Made by a program: the position numbers and the translations under genes
The notes under the pieces: generated by a model
The model's input: the letters and a program-made list of their open reading frames with translations, nothing else
Database searches by the model: none
What the model was told of the DNA's origin: nothing
In this document: positions 25,954 through 34,346 of the stretch, piece after piece
Layout of the letters: each line of letters begins with the position of its first letter
How positions within the stretch are numbered: position 1 is the first letter of the stretch
DNA from: Streptomyces indicus
Lineage (GTDB): Bacteria; Actinomycetota; Actinomycetes; Streptomycetales; Streptomycetaceae
Assembly (NCBI RefSeq): GCF_900100315.1
Contig: NZ_FNFF01000010.1
Location: 62,001-126,000, forward strand
Reading direction: 5' to 3'
Length of the DNA: 64,000 nt

Positions 25954-26101
25954 GGCTGCGGCTCCTGTCGGATGAGGAAAGTGTGGGTGCGCGCGGTGCG
26001 GTGCGCGCGGAACTGCCGGGTCGTACGCGGAGGAGTCGCCGTGTCGCCCAGGCCGCGGCGCGGCTCTCGGCCCCCTGGGACAGCAGGGTCGGCGGCAGGG
26101 G

Positions 26102-26203
26102 TCAGCGTGGACAGATGGCGCTGTTCAGCCTGCACAGGTCGACGTGGAGGCGCGCCACGAGCAGCATGCCCGGCGTCTTGTCACTCACGTCGTGTTGAAC
26201 CAT
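26102..26203 (-). CDS. Leaderless leader peptide upstream of cysO-cysM (cysteine attenuator candidate)
   Basis: 33 residues; the last 15 are VDLCRLNSAICPR preceded by LH. The ending VDLCRL-x-S-A-I-C matches the 'putative leader peptide' family I recall upstream of sulfur and cysteine genes in actinomycetes. TACGAT lies 6 nt before the ATG, so it is probably translated from a leaderless mRNA. Its stop is 148 nt before cysO, and that interval contains GC-rich hairpins, for example CCCAGG...CCTGGG at about 26055-26090. Ribosome stalling at the two Cys codons could control cysO-cysM. Confidence 0.75.
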   Translation of the reverse strand: MVQHDVSDKTPGMLLVARLHVDLCRLNSAICPR

Positions 26204-26247
26204 GCGGTCATCGTATCGATTCCCGTCCGGGGAATCGGAGTGTGATC

Positions 26248-27072
26248 TCACATCGCGGACGTTTTCTGTTCGGCACTCGGACGAGAGGCGGGGGCTGTGG
26301 TCGCGTGCGGCGTCCGCGGGCCCGGCAGGTACGTGACCGTGGGCGCCCCGGTCGCCGGGTGGACCGCCACCTCGGCGCGCACCCCGTACACCTCGGCGAG
26401 CAGGTCCGGGGTGAGGACCTCGGCGGGCGTTCCCGAGGCCACGACCGCCCCGGTGCGCAGCACGTGGATGCGGTCGCAGAAGTACGCGGCCAGGTTGAGG
26501 TCGTGCAGGGCGAGGAGGTTGGTGGTGCCGAGCTCGCGGACGAGAGTGAGGATCTCCAGCTGGTAGCGGATGTCGAGGTGGTTGGTGGGCTCGTCGAGGA
26601 CGAGCAGGCGCGGCTGCTGCACCAACGCCCGTGCCACCAGGGCGCGTTGGCGCTCGCCGCCGGACAGGCCGGGGAAGGGGCGCTCGGCGAGGTCCGTGAC
26701 GCCGACGCGGGCGAGTGCCTCGTCGACGAGCAGCCGGTCGGCCGCCGAGTCGGGCTCCCAGAACTTCTTGTGCGGGGAGCGGCCCATCGCCACGACCTCG
26801 CGCACGGTCAGCTCGAAGGCGGACTGCCCGTCCTGCGGCACGGTGGCGATCCGCCGGGCCCGCTCCTTGGCGCCGTCGAGCACGGTCCCGTCGACGCGCA
26901 CCTGTCCGGCGCTCGGCTTGAGCGTCCCGTACACGCAGCGCAGGAGGGTGGTCTTGCCGCTCCCGTTGGGGCCGACGAGACCCACGGTCTCGCCGGGCGC
27001 CGCGTGCAGGGTGACGGCGTCGACGAGGGTGCGCCCGCCGGTCTCGTACGAGAGGTCCTCGATGTGCAGCAT
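26248..27072 (-). CDS. btuD: ABC transporter ATP-binding protein, cobalamin-type importer (BtuD)
   Basis: 274 residues. Walker A GPNGSGKTT, signature LSGGERQRALVARAL, Walker B LLVLDEPTNHLD, then ALHDLNLAA with the switch His. This DLNLA ending is typical of iron-chelate and B12 importers. Third gene of the btuF-btuC-btuD operon under a cobalamin riboswitch; 58 nt separates it from btuC. B12 as substrate is inferred from the riboswitch. Confidence 0.88.
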   Translation of the reverse strand: MLHIEDLSYETGGRTLVDAVTLHAAPGETVGLVGPNGSGKTTLLRCVYGTLKPSAGQVRVDGTVLDGAKERARRIATVPQDGQSAFELTVREVVAMGRSPHKKFWEPDSAADRLLVDEALARVGVTDLAERPFPGLSGGERQRALVARALVQQPRLLVLDEPTNHLDIRYQLEILTLVRELGTTNLLALHDLNLAAYFCDRIHVLRTGAVVASGTPAEVLTPDLLAEVYGVRAEVAVHPATGAPTVTYLPGPRTPHATTAPASRPSAEQKTSAM

Positions 27073-27130
27073 CAGGCGCCGCTCCTTCGGTGAGCAGGGG
27101 CATCACGTCCTTCGGTGATCCGGCGTCGCA

Positions 27131-28195
27131 TCACGCCACCGCCCCTTCCGCCGACCGCCCCCGGTGCAGCAGCCACAGGAAGAACGGGCCGCCGGTCAGG
27201 GCCGTGAGGACGCCGACCGGGATGTCCTGGGGCGCCGCCACCGTGCGCGCCGCGAGATCCGCGACGACCAGGAACAGCGCGCCGCCCAGCGCCGCGACCG
27301 GCAACAGGCGGCGGTGGCCCGCGCCCACCACCATCCGCGCGGCGTGCGGCACCATCAGGCCGACGAAGCCGATGGCCCCGCTGTAGGCCACGGCCGCCCC
27401 GGTGAGCAGCGAGGTGAGCACGAAGACCGCGGCGCGGAAGCGTCCTGTGTCCAGGCCGAGCACCGTCGCGCCCTCCTCGCCCGCGAGCAGCAGGTCGAGC
27501 GGCCGCGCGAGCGTGACCAGGACGAGGGTGCCGATGAGCAGGGTCGCGGCGGGCAGCGCGAGCATGTGCCAGCGGGCGCTGCCGAGTCCGCCGAGGGTCC
27601 AGTAGAGGACCTCCTGGATGTGGTTGGCGTCGGCGGAGGTCACCAGGAGCAGGCTGGTCAGGGCGGACAGGATGTACGCCACCGCCACACCGGCGAGGAC
27701 GAGCCGCGCCCCGGTCATGGCGCCGCTGCGGCCGCGGGCGAGCACGTAGACGAGGGCCAGCGAGGCCATCGCACCCGCGAAGGCGGCGGCCGGGACGGTG
27801 ACGGTCATGGCCACTCCCCCGCCGATCCCGAGCACGATCACCAGGACCGCGCCCGCCGAGGCCCCCGAGGAAACACCGAGCAGGAACGGGTCGGCCAGCG
27901 GGTTGCGGACCAGGGCCTGGAGGACCGTGCCGATCACGGCGAGGCCCGCGCCGATCACCGCGCCGAGCAGCACCCGGGGCAGCCTGACGTCGAGCACGAT
28001 GGTGCGCAGCGGGCCCGGCTCGGCCCCGCCGGTGAGGATCCGTACGACCTCGCCCGGCGCGATCCGCACCGGACCGAGCGCGAGCCCGGCGACCACGGCC
28101 ACCACGAGGGCGCCCGCGAGCACCGCCACCACCACGGCGGAACCCCGCCCGGCCGGACCGGCCCCGTTCCTCAACAGGCCGGACCCGCCCCTCAC
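27131..28195 (-). CDS. btuC: FecCD/BtuC-type permease
   Basis: 354 residues, ten-helix FecCD family. LDVRLPRVLLGAVIGAGLAV, LVRNPLADPFLLGVSSGAS, and IGFVGLMVPHAARMVVG are the family motifs. Its start overlaps the btuF stop by 4 nt (ATGA). Forms the membrane channel for the importer. The first ~12 residues before the helix are Gly-rich. Confidence 0.92.
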   Translation of the reverse strand: MRGGSGLLRNGAGPAGRGSAVVVAVLAGALVVAVVAGLALGPVRIAPGEVVRILTGGAEPGPLRTIVLDVRLPRVLLGAVIGAGLAVIGTVLQALVRNPLADPFLLGVSSGASAGAVLVIVLGIGGGVAMTVTVPAAAFAGAMASLALVYVLARGRSGAMTGARLVLAGVAVAYILSALTSLLLVTSADANHIQEVLYWTLGGLGSARWHMLALPAATLLIGTLVLVTLARPLDLLLAGEEGATVLGLDTGRFRAAVFVLTSLLTGAAVAYSGAIGFVGLMVPHAARMVVGAGHRRLLPVAALGGALFLVVADLAARTVAAPQDIPVGVLTALTGGPFFLWLLHRGRSAEGAVA

Positions 28196-29184
28196 TTGAC
28201 CGCGTCCGGATGCAGCTGGGCGGCCAGCTTCGCCACGGCGGCGGGTGCGCGCACGCCGAGCACCGCGTCCGAGAGCGGCAGCACGGCGAAGCGCTTGTTC
28301 CGGATCGCGGGGACGTCCGCGAGCGCCGGGTCGTCGAGCAGCCGCCGCTTCTTCTGCTCCACGGTCTGCGCCCCGTAGTCGTAGATCACGATCACCTCGG
28401 GGGCGCGCTCCACCACGTTCTCCCAGGAGGCGTCGCCGAAGGACTTGTCGAGGTCGGCGAAGACGTTGCGGCCGCCGGCCCGGGTGATGATCTCGTTGCC
28501 GATGCCGCGCCCGCCCGCGGTGAACGCGGTCTTGTCCCCGCTGTCGTAGACGAAGACGGAGAGCGGCTGCACGCCTTTCAACCTCCGCGCGGTATCGGCG
28601 AGTTCACGCTCCGCACCGCTCACCCAGGCGTCCGCCCGCTTCCGCACCCCGAAGGTGCTGCCGACCTCCCGGACCTCCCGGTACAGGTCCTTCATGGTCA
28701 CGGCGGAGTTGGTGCAGCCCTCGATGTTGAGCCGGGTGTCGATGCCCGACTTGGCGAGCGCGTCGCGCGAGCGCCCCTCGTTCCCGGCGAAGGCGCTGGC
28801 GTAGCCGCCGTAGACGAAGTCGGGGTTCGCGGACAGGAGTTTCTCGTACGAGGGGTACTCCTCGGCGAGCACCGGGCGGGACTTGTAGTCCTTCGCGTAC
28901 TCCGGCAGGACCGCGTCGTCGAGGTAGGCGGTGCCGGCGATGCGGTCCTTCAGGCCGAGCTCGAGGAGCACCTCGGTCACGTGCTGGTTCATCGTGACGG
29001 CACGCTCGGGCGGTGCGGTGAAGGTGGTCTTCACTCCGCAGTTGGTCACGGTGTACGGGAAGCCGGGGGTCTTCGCCTCGGGCTTCGCGTCGCCCGCGGC
29101 CGACGAGCAGGCGGCGAGCGGGACGAGCAGGGCGGTGGCCACGAGGACGCGCACCGGGGTACGTGCAGGTATCGGCCAGGACAT
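28192..29184 (-). CDS. btuF: Cobalamin-type substrate-binding lipoprotein (BtuF)
   Basis: 330 residues. Signal peptide with lipobox LAAC (LLVPLAACSSAAG). A peripla-BP type III fold: PPERAVTMNQHVTEVLLELG, then VYGGYASAF and VIVIYDYGAQTVEQ. It captures substrate outside the membrane and hands it to BtuC. First gene of the operon, 48 nt downstream of a cobalamin riboswitch, which is the reason for choosing B12 rather than a siderophore. GGAGGAGG is the ribosome binding site. Confidence 0.88.
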   Translation of the reverse strand: MSWPIPARTPVRVLVATALLVPLAACSSAAGDAKPEAKTPGFPYTVTNCGVKTTFTAPPERAVTMNQHVTEVLLELGLKDRIAGTAYLDDAVLPEYAKDYKSRPVLAEEYPSYEKLLSANPDFVYGGYASAFAGNEGRSRDALAKSGIDTRLNIEGCTNSAVTMKDLYREVREVGSTFGVRKRADAWVSGAERELADTARRLKGVQPLSVFVYDSGDKTAFTAGGRGIGNEIITRAGGRNVFADLDKSFGDASWENVVERAPEVIVIYDYGAQTVEQKKRRLLDDPALADVPAIRNKRFAVLPLSDAVLGVRAPAAVAKLAAQLHPDAVK

Positions 29185-29231
29185 GGCAGAGCCTCCTCCG
29201 GGGATTTCCGCGTCCCCAGTCGGTGGAGAGA

Positions 29232-29354
29232 AGGCAGCAGGTCAGTTCCTGACTCTCCGGCCGGTACGCGTGCAGCGGCGTGCACGTCGACCCGGCCGGT
29301 CACAGTGGCGGGACCGTCCCGGATTCTCACCGGGTTCCTGGGTCCTGCTGCCTC
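29232..29354 (-). promoter_or_regulatory. Cobalamin riboswitch (AdoCbl class)
   Basis: Read on the minus strand: P1 stem GGCAGCAGG ... CCTGCTGCC, the core GGAACCCGGTGAGAATCCGG, CCCGCCACTGTGA, and the B12-box-like GTCAGGAACTGACCTGC just before the closing P1 strand. The downstream 45 nt contains GGGGA...TCCCC next to the GGAGGAGG ribosome binding site, so control is probably by blocking translation. It lies in the btuF leader, 10 nt after the mec stop. Confidence 0.9.
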
Positions 29355-29364
29355 GGGTCGAGGC

Positions 29365-29787
29365 TCAGTATGCCTGGACCACCTTCACCTCTTCCTCGGT
29401 GACCTCGCCTTCGACGATCCGGTACGAGCGGAACTGGAACTCGCCCGCCCCGTCGGTGTCGGCGGTGGAGACCAGCACGTAGTGCGCGCCGGGCTCGTTC
29501 GCGTACGTGATGTCGGTACGCGAGGGGTAGGCCTCGGTGGCCGTGTGCGAGTGGTAGACGATCACCGGCTCCTCGTCGCGGTCGTCCATCTCGCGGTAGA
29601 GCTTGAGCAGATCGCCCGAGTCGAACTCGTAGAAAGTGGGCGAGCGCGCCGCGTTCAGCATCGGGATGAACCGCTCGGGGCGGCCCTCGCCGACCGGCCC
29701 GGCGACGACACCGCAGGCCTCGTCGGGGTGGTCCGCGCGGGCGTGGGCCACGATCTGGTCGTACAGGGCCTGGGTGATGGTCAGCAT
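29365..29787 (-). CDS. mec: Mec: JAMM/MPN metalloprotease acting on CysO
   Basis: 140 residues. The zinc-binding JAMM motif is HSHTATEAYPSRTD (H-x-H-x9-D) with an upstream catalytic Glu in DEACG, and the protein is the length of M. tuberculosis Mec. It cuts CysO-cysteine to release Cys, and here could also trim the GGSV tail. The start at 29787 is chosen because TATGCT lies 7 nt upstream (leaderless); an ATG/ATG frame 12 nt upstream exists. Separated from cysO-cysM by the btu operon. Confidence 0.9.
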   Translation of the reverse strand: MLTITQALYDQIVAHARADHPDEACGVVAGPVGEGRPERFIPMLNAARSPTFYEFDSGDLLKLYREMDDRDEEPVIVYHSHTATEAYPSRTDITYANEPGAHYVLVSTADTDGAGEFQFRSYRIVEGEVTEEEVKVVQAY

Positions 29788-29802
29788 GTGCAGGAGCATA
29801 AG

Positions 29803-29839
29803 CAGGTGGGCCGGGGATCCGAGATCCCCGGCCCACCTG
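29803..29839. terminator. Terminator between amino-acid permease and mec
   Basis: Perfect 17-bp stem (CAGGTGGGCCGGGGATC and complement) with a 3-base loop, 33 nt after the permease stop. The mec -10 box starts 3 nt beyond it. Confidence 0.88.
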
Positions 29840-29871
29840 GTGAGACGCGGTCGTGAGACGGCCTGCCGCGG

Positions 29872-31338
29872 TTACGCGGAGGTCTTCGTGAGGTCCGCCT
29901 CGGCGCGCGCGCCCTTGCGCTGGATGAACTGGTAGCCAATAAAAAGAATCAGCGCCCAGACCGGAGCCGCGTAGAGCGAGATCCGCGCGTCCTTGTCGAT
30001 GCCCATGAGCACGATCACCATGCCGATGAAGGCGAGCGCGAACCAGCTGGTGAACGGGGCACCGGGGGCCTTGAAGGAGGACTGCGGCAGCTCGCCGCGG
30101 TCGGCCTTGGCGCGGTAGCGGATCTGGCTGATCAGGATCATGATCCAGGCCCACATGCCGGAGATGGTCGCGAAGGAGACGACGTAGTTGAACGCCTCGC
30201 CCGGCCACTCGTAGTTGATGTACACGCCGACCAGCATCAGAGCGGCGGAGACCGAAGTGCCGTACAGCGGAAGGCCGTTCTTCGTCAGCTTGGTGAAGAA
30301 CTTCGGGCCCTGGCCGTTGAGCGCCAGGTCGCGCAGCATGCGGCCCGTCGAGTACATGCCGGAGTTGCAGGAGGAAAGGGCCGCGGTGAGCACGACGAAG
30401 TTCACGATGGCCGCGCCGACGCCCAGGCCCATCTTCTCGAAGGCCGCCACGAACGGGCTGACTCCGGGCTGGAAGTGCGTCCACGGCACGACCGAAAGGA
30501 TCATGATCAGCGCGCCGACGTAGAAGACGGCGATACGCCACGGAACCGTGTTGATGGCCTTCGGGAGGACCGTCTTCGGGTCCTTGGACTCGCCCGCGGT
30601 CACACCGACCAGCTCGACGGCGAGGAAGGCGAACATGACCATCTGGAGGGTCATCAGGGTGGAGCCGACGCCGTTCGGGAAGAAGCCGCCCTGGTTCCAG
30701 AGCATGCCGACCGAGGCGGTGTCGCCGGCGTCCGAGAAGCCGATGGTGAGGATGCCGGCGCAGATCAGGATCATGCCGATGATGGCCGTCACCTTGACCA
30801 TCGAGAACCAGAACTCCAGCTCGCCGAAGAGCTTCACCGAGATCAGGTTCGCGCCGAACAGGATGACGGTGAACAGCAGCGCGAAGACCCATTGCGGCTG
30901 ATTGATCCAGCCGTCGGCGTTCTTCGTCCAGTACTGCATGTACTCGGACGCGGCCGTGACCTCGGTGATGCCGGTGACGACCCAGAACAGCCAGTACGTC
31001 CAGCCGGTCACGAAGCCCGCGAACGGGCCGATGAACTCGCGCGCGTACTCCGAGAACGAACCCGAGACCGGGCGGTACATGAGGAGCTCGCCGAGCGCGC
31101 GCATGATGAAGAAGATCACCAGGCCCGCGATGGCGTACGCGAGGATCAGGCTCGGGCCCGCCTTGTGGATGCCCTTGCCGGCACCGAGGAACAAGCCGGT
31201 GCCGATGGCACCGCCGATCGCGATCATCTGGATCTGCCGGGCTCCCAGTCCTCGCTGGTAGCCCTCCGCGGACGTGCTCTCGCCGTCCGCCACGGCCTCA
31301 CTGCCGTCGTTGTGCTGGTCGACCTGCACTGAGGTCAT
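29872..31338 (-). CDS. Amino-acid permease (APC/AAT family, AnsP/GabP-like)
   Basis: 488 residues with about twelve membrane segments and a ~30-residue polar N-terminus. YQRGLGARQIQMIAIGGAIG is the classic amino-acid-transporter (AAT) start, and later SFSEYAREFIGPFAGFVTGW and MRALGELLMYRP are consensus. Imports one or more neutral amino acids by H+ symport; asparagine, GABA or similar are plausible but cannot be told. Own terminator downstream. Confidence 0.88.
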   Translation of the reverse strand: MTSVQVDQHNDGSEAVADGESTSAEGYQRGLGARQIQMIAIGGAIGTGLFLGAGKGIHKAGPSLILAYAIAGLVIFFIMRALGELLMYRPVSGSFSEYAREFIGPFAGFVTGWTYWLFWVVTGITEVTAASEYMQYWTKNADGWINQPQWVFALLFTVILFGANLISVKLFGELEFWFSMVKVTAIIGMILICAGILTIGFSDAGDTASVGMLWNQGGFFPNGVGSTLMTLQMVMFAFLAVELVGVTAGESKDPKTVLPKAINTVPWRIAVFYVGALIMILSVVPWTHFQPGVSPFVAAFEKMGLGVGAAIVNFVVLTAALSSCNSGMYSTGRMLRDLALNGQGPKFFTKLTKNGLPLYGTSVSAALMLVGVYINYEWPGEAFNYVVSFATISGMWAWIMILISQIRYRAKADRGELPQSSFKAPGAPFTSWFALAFIGMVIVLMGIDKDARISLYAAPVWALILFIGYQFIQRKGARAEADLTKTSA

Positions 31339-31495
31339 GGTGGTGCGCCTTTCTCCATGCCGACCCGTGCCGTACCTGCGTCGTACGTGCCCGGATCGGG
31401 TCCCGATCCCCCCGGATGTGGATGGAGCTCTGCCTACCGGCGGTCAGCCGGCGGGGCGCCCCGCTCGGGCCATGGGTGGCGGCCCGGCAGGTGGT

Positions 31496-31512
31496 CGTGA
31501 ACATTTATCACG
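31496..31512. promoter_or_regulatory. CGTGA-N7-TCACG inverted repeat
   Basis: A perfect 5-bp inverted repeat, CGTGAACATTTATCACG, about 160 bp before the permease start. It resembles the Crp-type element at 33548, with one more spacer base. Likely operator; protein unknown. Confidence 0.4.
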
Positions 31513-31674
31513 CGCACAAGAGGGGCGAAACGCCGCCAATGTGGCGGACAGCACAGGAAGAAGCGGACATACGTCGTCAGGGAGACGAAGTGTGGCGCCA
31601 GTTTTTGAGTGTTCTTTATGTGGAATTGAGGGTCCTCTGAGCGAACGGCCGCTCACCCTTCCCGTGCAGCACGA

Positions 31675-31714
31675 ACGGGCCCGCCCGCACCGGTGAAGGT
31701 GCGGGCGGGCCCGT
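31675..31714. terminator. Terminator after the AGCS gene
   Basis: Perfect 17-bp stem (ACGGGCCCGCCCGCACC and complement) with a 6-base loop, 18 nt beyond the AGCS stop. Confidence 0.88.
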
Positions 31715-31732
31715 CGGCGGCCGCGGAGAGCG

Positions 31733-33268
31733 TCAGACCTTCAGGAGGTCCTTCTCGTCCTCCTCGGGCTCCGGCTCACCGGCGTCACGGCGCCCCGCGT
31801 ACTCCAGGAACTTGTGCAGTTCCTTCCGGACGACCGGGAAGAGCAGGTACAGGCCGATGATGTTGAACACCGCGAGGATGAACAGGACCGCGTCGGCGAG
31901 GCTGAACAGGGCCGTCAGCGTGAGCAGCGAACCGCCCGCGGCGCACACCGTGTACAGGACGCGGAACAGCGTGAGGCTGGACTTCGAGCGGCCGAAGAGG
32001 TGCGACCAGGCCTTCTCGCCGTAGTAGCCGTAGGTCAGCGCGGTCGACAGCGCGAACAGGATGACCGCGACGGTCAGCACGTACGGGAACCAGGGCAGGA
32101 CGGTCTCGAAGGCGTCGGAGGTGATGACCACGCCACCGGGGCCGTCACCGGTCCGCGCCGCCTCGAGCGACGGCGGGCTGACGACCACGACCGTCAGGGC
32201 GGTCATGGTGCAGATGACCACGGTGTCGATGAACGGTTCGAGCAGCGCGACCAGGCCCTCGCTCGCGGGGTGCTTGGTCTTCACGGCGGAGTGCGCGATC
32301 GGGGCGGTGCCGAGACCGGCCTCGTTGGAGAACGCGGCCCGCTGGAAGCCCGCGATCAGGGCGCCGATGAGGCCGCCGACGAAGCTCTCCGGGTTGAACG
32401 CGTAGCTGAAGATGTCGACCACGGCGCCCGGCAGCGCACCGGCGTTGACGGCGAGAACCGCGAGGCAGCCGACGATGTAGATGATCGCCATGCCCGGCAC
32501 CAGCTTGGAGGTGACGTTCGCGATCGACTTCATGCCGCCGATCAGGACGACTCCGATGAGCAGGGCCACCACGATGCCGAAGATCAGGGCGCCGGCCGAG
32601 GAGTCGATGAAGCCGTTCTCGCCGCCGGTGGTGTTGGCCAGCTGGCTGTAGGCCTGGTTGACCTGGAGCAGGTTGCCGCCGAAGAGGCCGAAGAACAGCA
32701 CGAAGATCGCGGCGCAGACGCCGAGCACCTTGCCGAGCTTGTGGCCGAGGGAGCCGGTGCCGAAGCGGTCGGCGAGACCGGCGGGCAGGTACTGCATGGG
32801 GCCGCCGGAGACCGTGCCGTCGGCGTGCACCTTGCGGTACTTCACACCGAGGGTGACCTCGACGAACTTGGTGGCCATGCCGAGCAGACCGCAGACCGCC
32901 ATCCAGAACGCGGCGCCCGCGCCACCGATGGTGATGGCCACCGCGACACCGGCGATGTTGCCGAGCCCGACGGTCGCCGAGACGGCGGCGGTCAGCGCGC
33001 CGAAGTGGTTGACCTCGCCGACCGCGCCCTTCTCGTCGTACTTGCCGCGCACGACCTTGAAGGCGAGCTTGAACTTCCGTATCTGGATGAAGCCGAAGAG
33101 ACCGGTGAAGAGCAGACCGGCGATGACGAGCCAGGCCACGATCAGCGGAAGTTCGGCGTCGCCGACGGGGACGGCGTAGAAGACCCACTTCGACAGGAAA
33201 TCGGCGACAGGCGTGACGACGCTGTTGACCGACTCCTCGATGGAGTTCGTCAGGGATTCAAGAGACAT
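31733..33268 (-). CDS. Alanine/glycine:cation symporter (AGCS family)
   Basis: 511 residues from the ATG at 33268, preceded by GAGGTAG; the frame continues upstream but without protein-like features. NHFGALTAAVSATVGLGNIAG and GGAGAAFWMAVCGLLGMATKF are the AGCS signature; about ten to eleven membrane segments. Imports alanine or glycine with Na+ or H+. The acidic tail EPEPEEDEKDLLKV is a common ending. Regulated perhaps by the GTGA-N6-TCAC site 280 bp upstream. Confidence 0.88.
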   Translation of the reverse strand: MSLESLTNSIEESVNSVVTPVADFLSKWVFYAVPVGDAELPLIVAWLVIAGLLFTGLFGFIQIRKFKLAFKVVRGKYDEKGAVGEVNHFGALTAAVSATVGLGNIAGVAVAITIGGAGAAFWMAVCGLLGMATKFVEVTLGVKYRKVHADGTVSGGPMQYLPAGLADRFGTGSLGHKLGKVLGVCAAIFVLFFGLFGGNLLQVNQAYSQLANTTGGENGFIDSSAGALIFGIVVALLIGVVLIGGMKSIANVTSKLVPGMAIIYIVGCLAVLAVNAGALPGAVVDIFSYAFNPESFVGGLIGALIAGFQRAAFSNEAGLGTAPIAHSAVKTKHPASEGLVALLEPFIDTVVICTMTALTVVVVSPPSLEAARTGDGPGGVVITSDAFETVLPWFPYVLTVAVILFALSTALTYGYYGEKAWSHLFGRSKSSLTLFRVLYTVCAAGGSLLTLTALFSLADAVLFILAVFNIIGLYLLFPVVRKELHKFLEYAGRRDAGEPEPEEDEKDLLKV

Positions 33269-33755
33269 CGGACTACCTCGGGGCACACAGGGTGTGCGGA
33301 ACGGCGACATCCGGAAGGGGGGATGCTCGCAGGCAGGGCGGTGGGGGCACGAGAGAAGCGAACGCCGTTGTCCGGTCGGCGACTTGAAGGCGGCACTCCA
33401 TGGACGGGAGCGCGGGCCAGGGTCGTACGGGTCGTGCGGTCGTGCAGAGGCCAAGCTGCCTGGCGGTGCGCCAGGGCTCCGAGAGCGGCGAGGGGTGGTG
33501 CCGCCACCGAAGTGCCGAAGTTTTACCACGGCCTTAATGCTTGTTTACGTGATGCACATCACGGCATGACCTGCGCAAACGCCCACTGCCAGGCAATACG
33601 GCAATGGGCGTGATGCGATCGTTATTCGGACGCTCGTCACCGGATAACGGACAGCGAGCGCGGTATCGCACAGGCGATACCTCGGTGGCCTGTGCAGCTA
33701 TTTCCGCCGCCTCGCGCAGCTGTCTCGCCGGCTCGCGCAGCCGTTTCACCGCCGG
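33269..33755. other. Intergenic region upstream of AGCS
   Basis: About 490 bp. It holds a Crp-like palindrome (33548-33563), an inverted repeat GCCCACTGCC/GGCAATGGGC around 33580-33609, and an imperfect 21-22-bp triple repeat near 33694. No gene I can support. Confidence 0.5.
33548..33563. promoter_or_regulatory. Crp-like palindrome (CGTGA-N6-TCACG)
   Basis: CGTGATGCACATCACG is a perfect inverted repeat. The GTGA-N6-TCAC half-sites match the Crp/FNR-type consensus. It lies 280 bp upstream of the AGCS start and could place this transporter under cAMP-Crp or a related regulator. Confidence 0.55.
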
Positions 33756-33758
33756 CTA
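33694..33758. repeat. Imperfect 21-22-bp triple repeat
   Basis: Three units that start GCAGC(T/C), with periods of 22 and 21 bp, directly after the DUF2017 stop. Copies differ at several positions. Confidence 0.6.
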
Positions 33759-34346
33759 CGGGAGCAGCGTCTCGACGAGGGTCTCCTGGAGGCCGCCCAG
33801 CCACAGATAGGCCATCACCATCGGCTTGCGCTCGTCGGTGTCGGGCAGGCGGTAGAGGAGCTCGGTGTCCTCCTCGCTGATCACGTCGAGGCGCGAGGCG
33901 ATGGCGAGGCGGAGGTCGTTGAGCGCGCCGAGCCACTGCTTGGACTCGTCCGGGGTCAGCTTGAGCACCGCGCCCTCGTCGCCGCCGAGCGTGAGGGCGT
34001 CGAGGCTCTTGACCACCGCGAGCGCGTTCTCGCGCTTGCCCGCGCGCAGGTCGTTCTCGGTGAAGCGCCGGAACTCGGCGGAGTACGCCTTGAGTTGATC
34101 GTCGGGCACGGCCTCGGGATCGCCGTACGCGTCGGGGAAGAGCCGCTGGAGCACGGGGTCGGAGGGCGGCTCGCTCGGACCTTCGGCGAACAGCTCGGCC
34201 AGCGGGTCGGCGCCCTGCTCGCCGCCGGGACCGGGACCGATCAGCTCCAGGAGCTGCACGGCGAGGGAGCGCAGGATGGAGACCTCGACCTCGTCGAGCA
34301 GCACGGCCGCGCCGCCGCCGGGTACGGGCTCGAACATGCCGGCCAT
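33756..34346 (-). CDS. DUF2017 protein (downstream of clpS)
   Basis: 196 residues. MAGMFEPVPGGGAAVLLDEVEVSILRSLAVQ is the DUF2017 start; the rest is helical with LTPDESKQWLGALNDLRLA near the C-terminus. DUF2017 genes follow clpS in actinobacteria; role unknown but presumably tied to ClpS/Clp proteolysis. Its ATG overlaps, by one base, the stop of a 16-codon minigene left by a duplicated clpS end. Confidence 0.88.
   Translation of the reverse strand: MAGMFEPVPGGGAAVLLDEVEVSILRSLAVQLLELIGPGPGGEQGADPLAELFAEGPSEPPSDPVLQRLFPDAYGDPEAVPDDQLKAYSAEFRRFTENDLRAGKRENALAVVKSLDALTLGGDEGAVLKLTPDESKQWLGALNDLRLAIASRLDVISEEDTELLYRLPDTDERKPMVMAYLWLGGLQETLVETLLP

Larger units (their letters stand above)
31339..31732. 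other. Intergenic region upstream of the permease
   Basis: About 390 bp holding a CGTGA-N7-TCACG inverted repeat (31496-31512) and the terminator of the AGCS gene (31675-31714). No gene I can support. AT content is above the surroundings between about 31495 and 31630. Confidence 0.5.

Noticed and set aside
29185..29354. Siderophore/iron control of the btuFCD-like operon
   Set aside because: A clear cobalamin riboswitch and no iron box support B12 rather than siderophore uptake.
29327..30892. Long minus-strand frame overlapping the amino-acid permease
   Set aside because: Different frame of the permease and mec; Arg/His-rich with no protein-like pattern.
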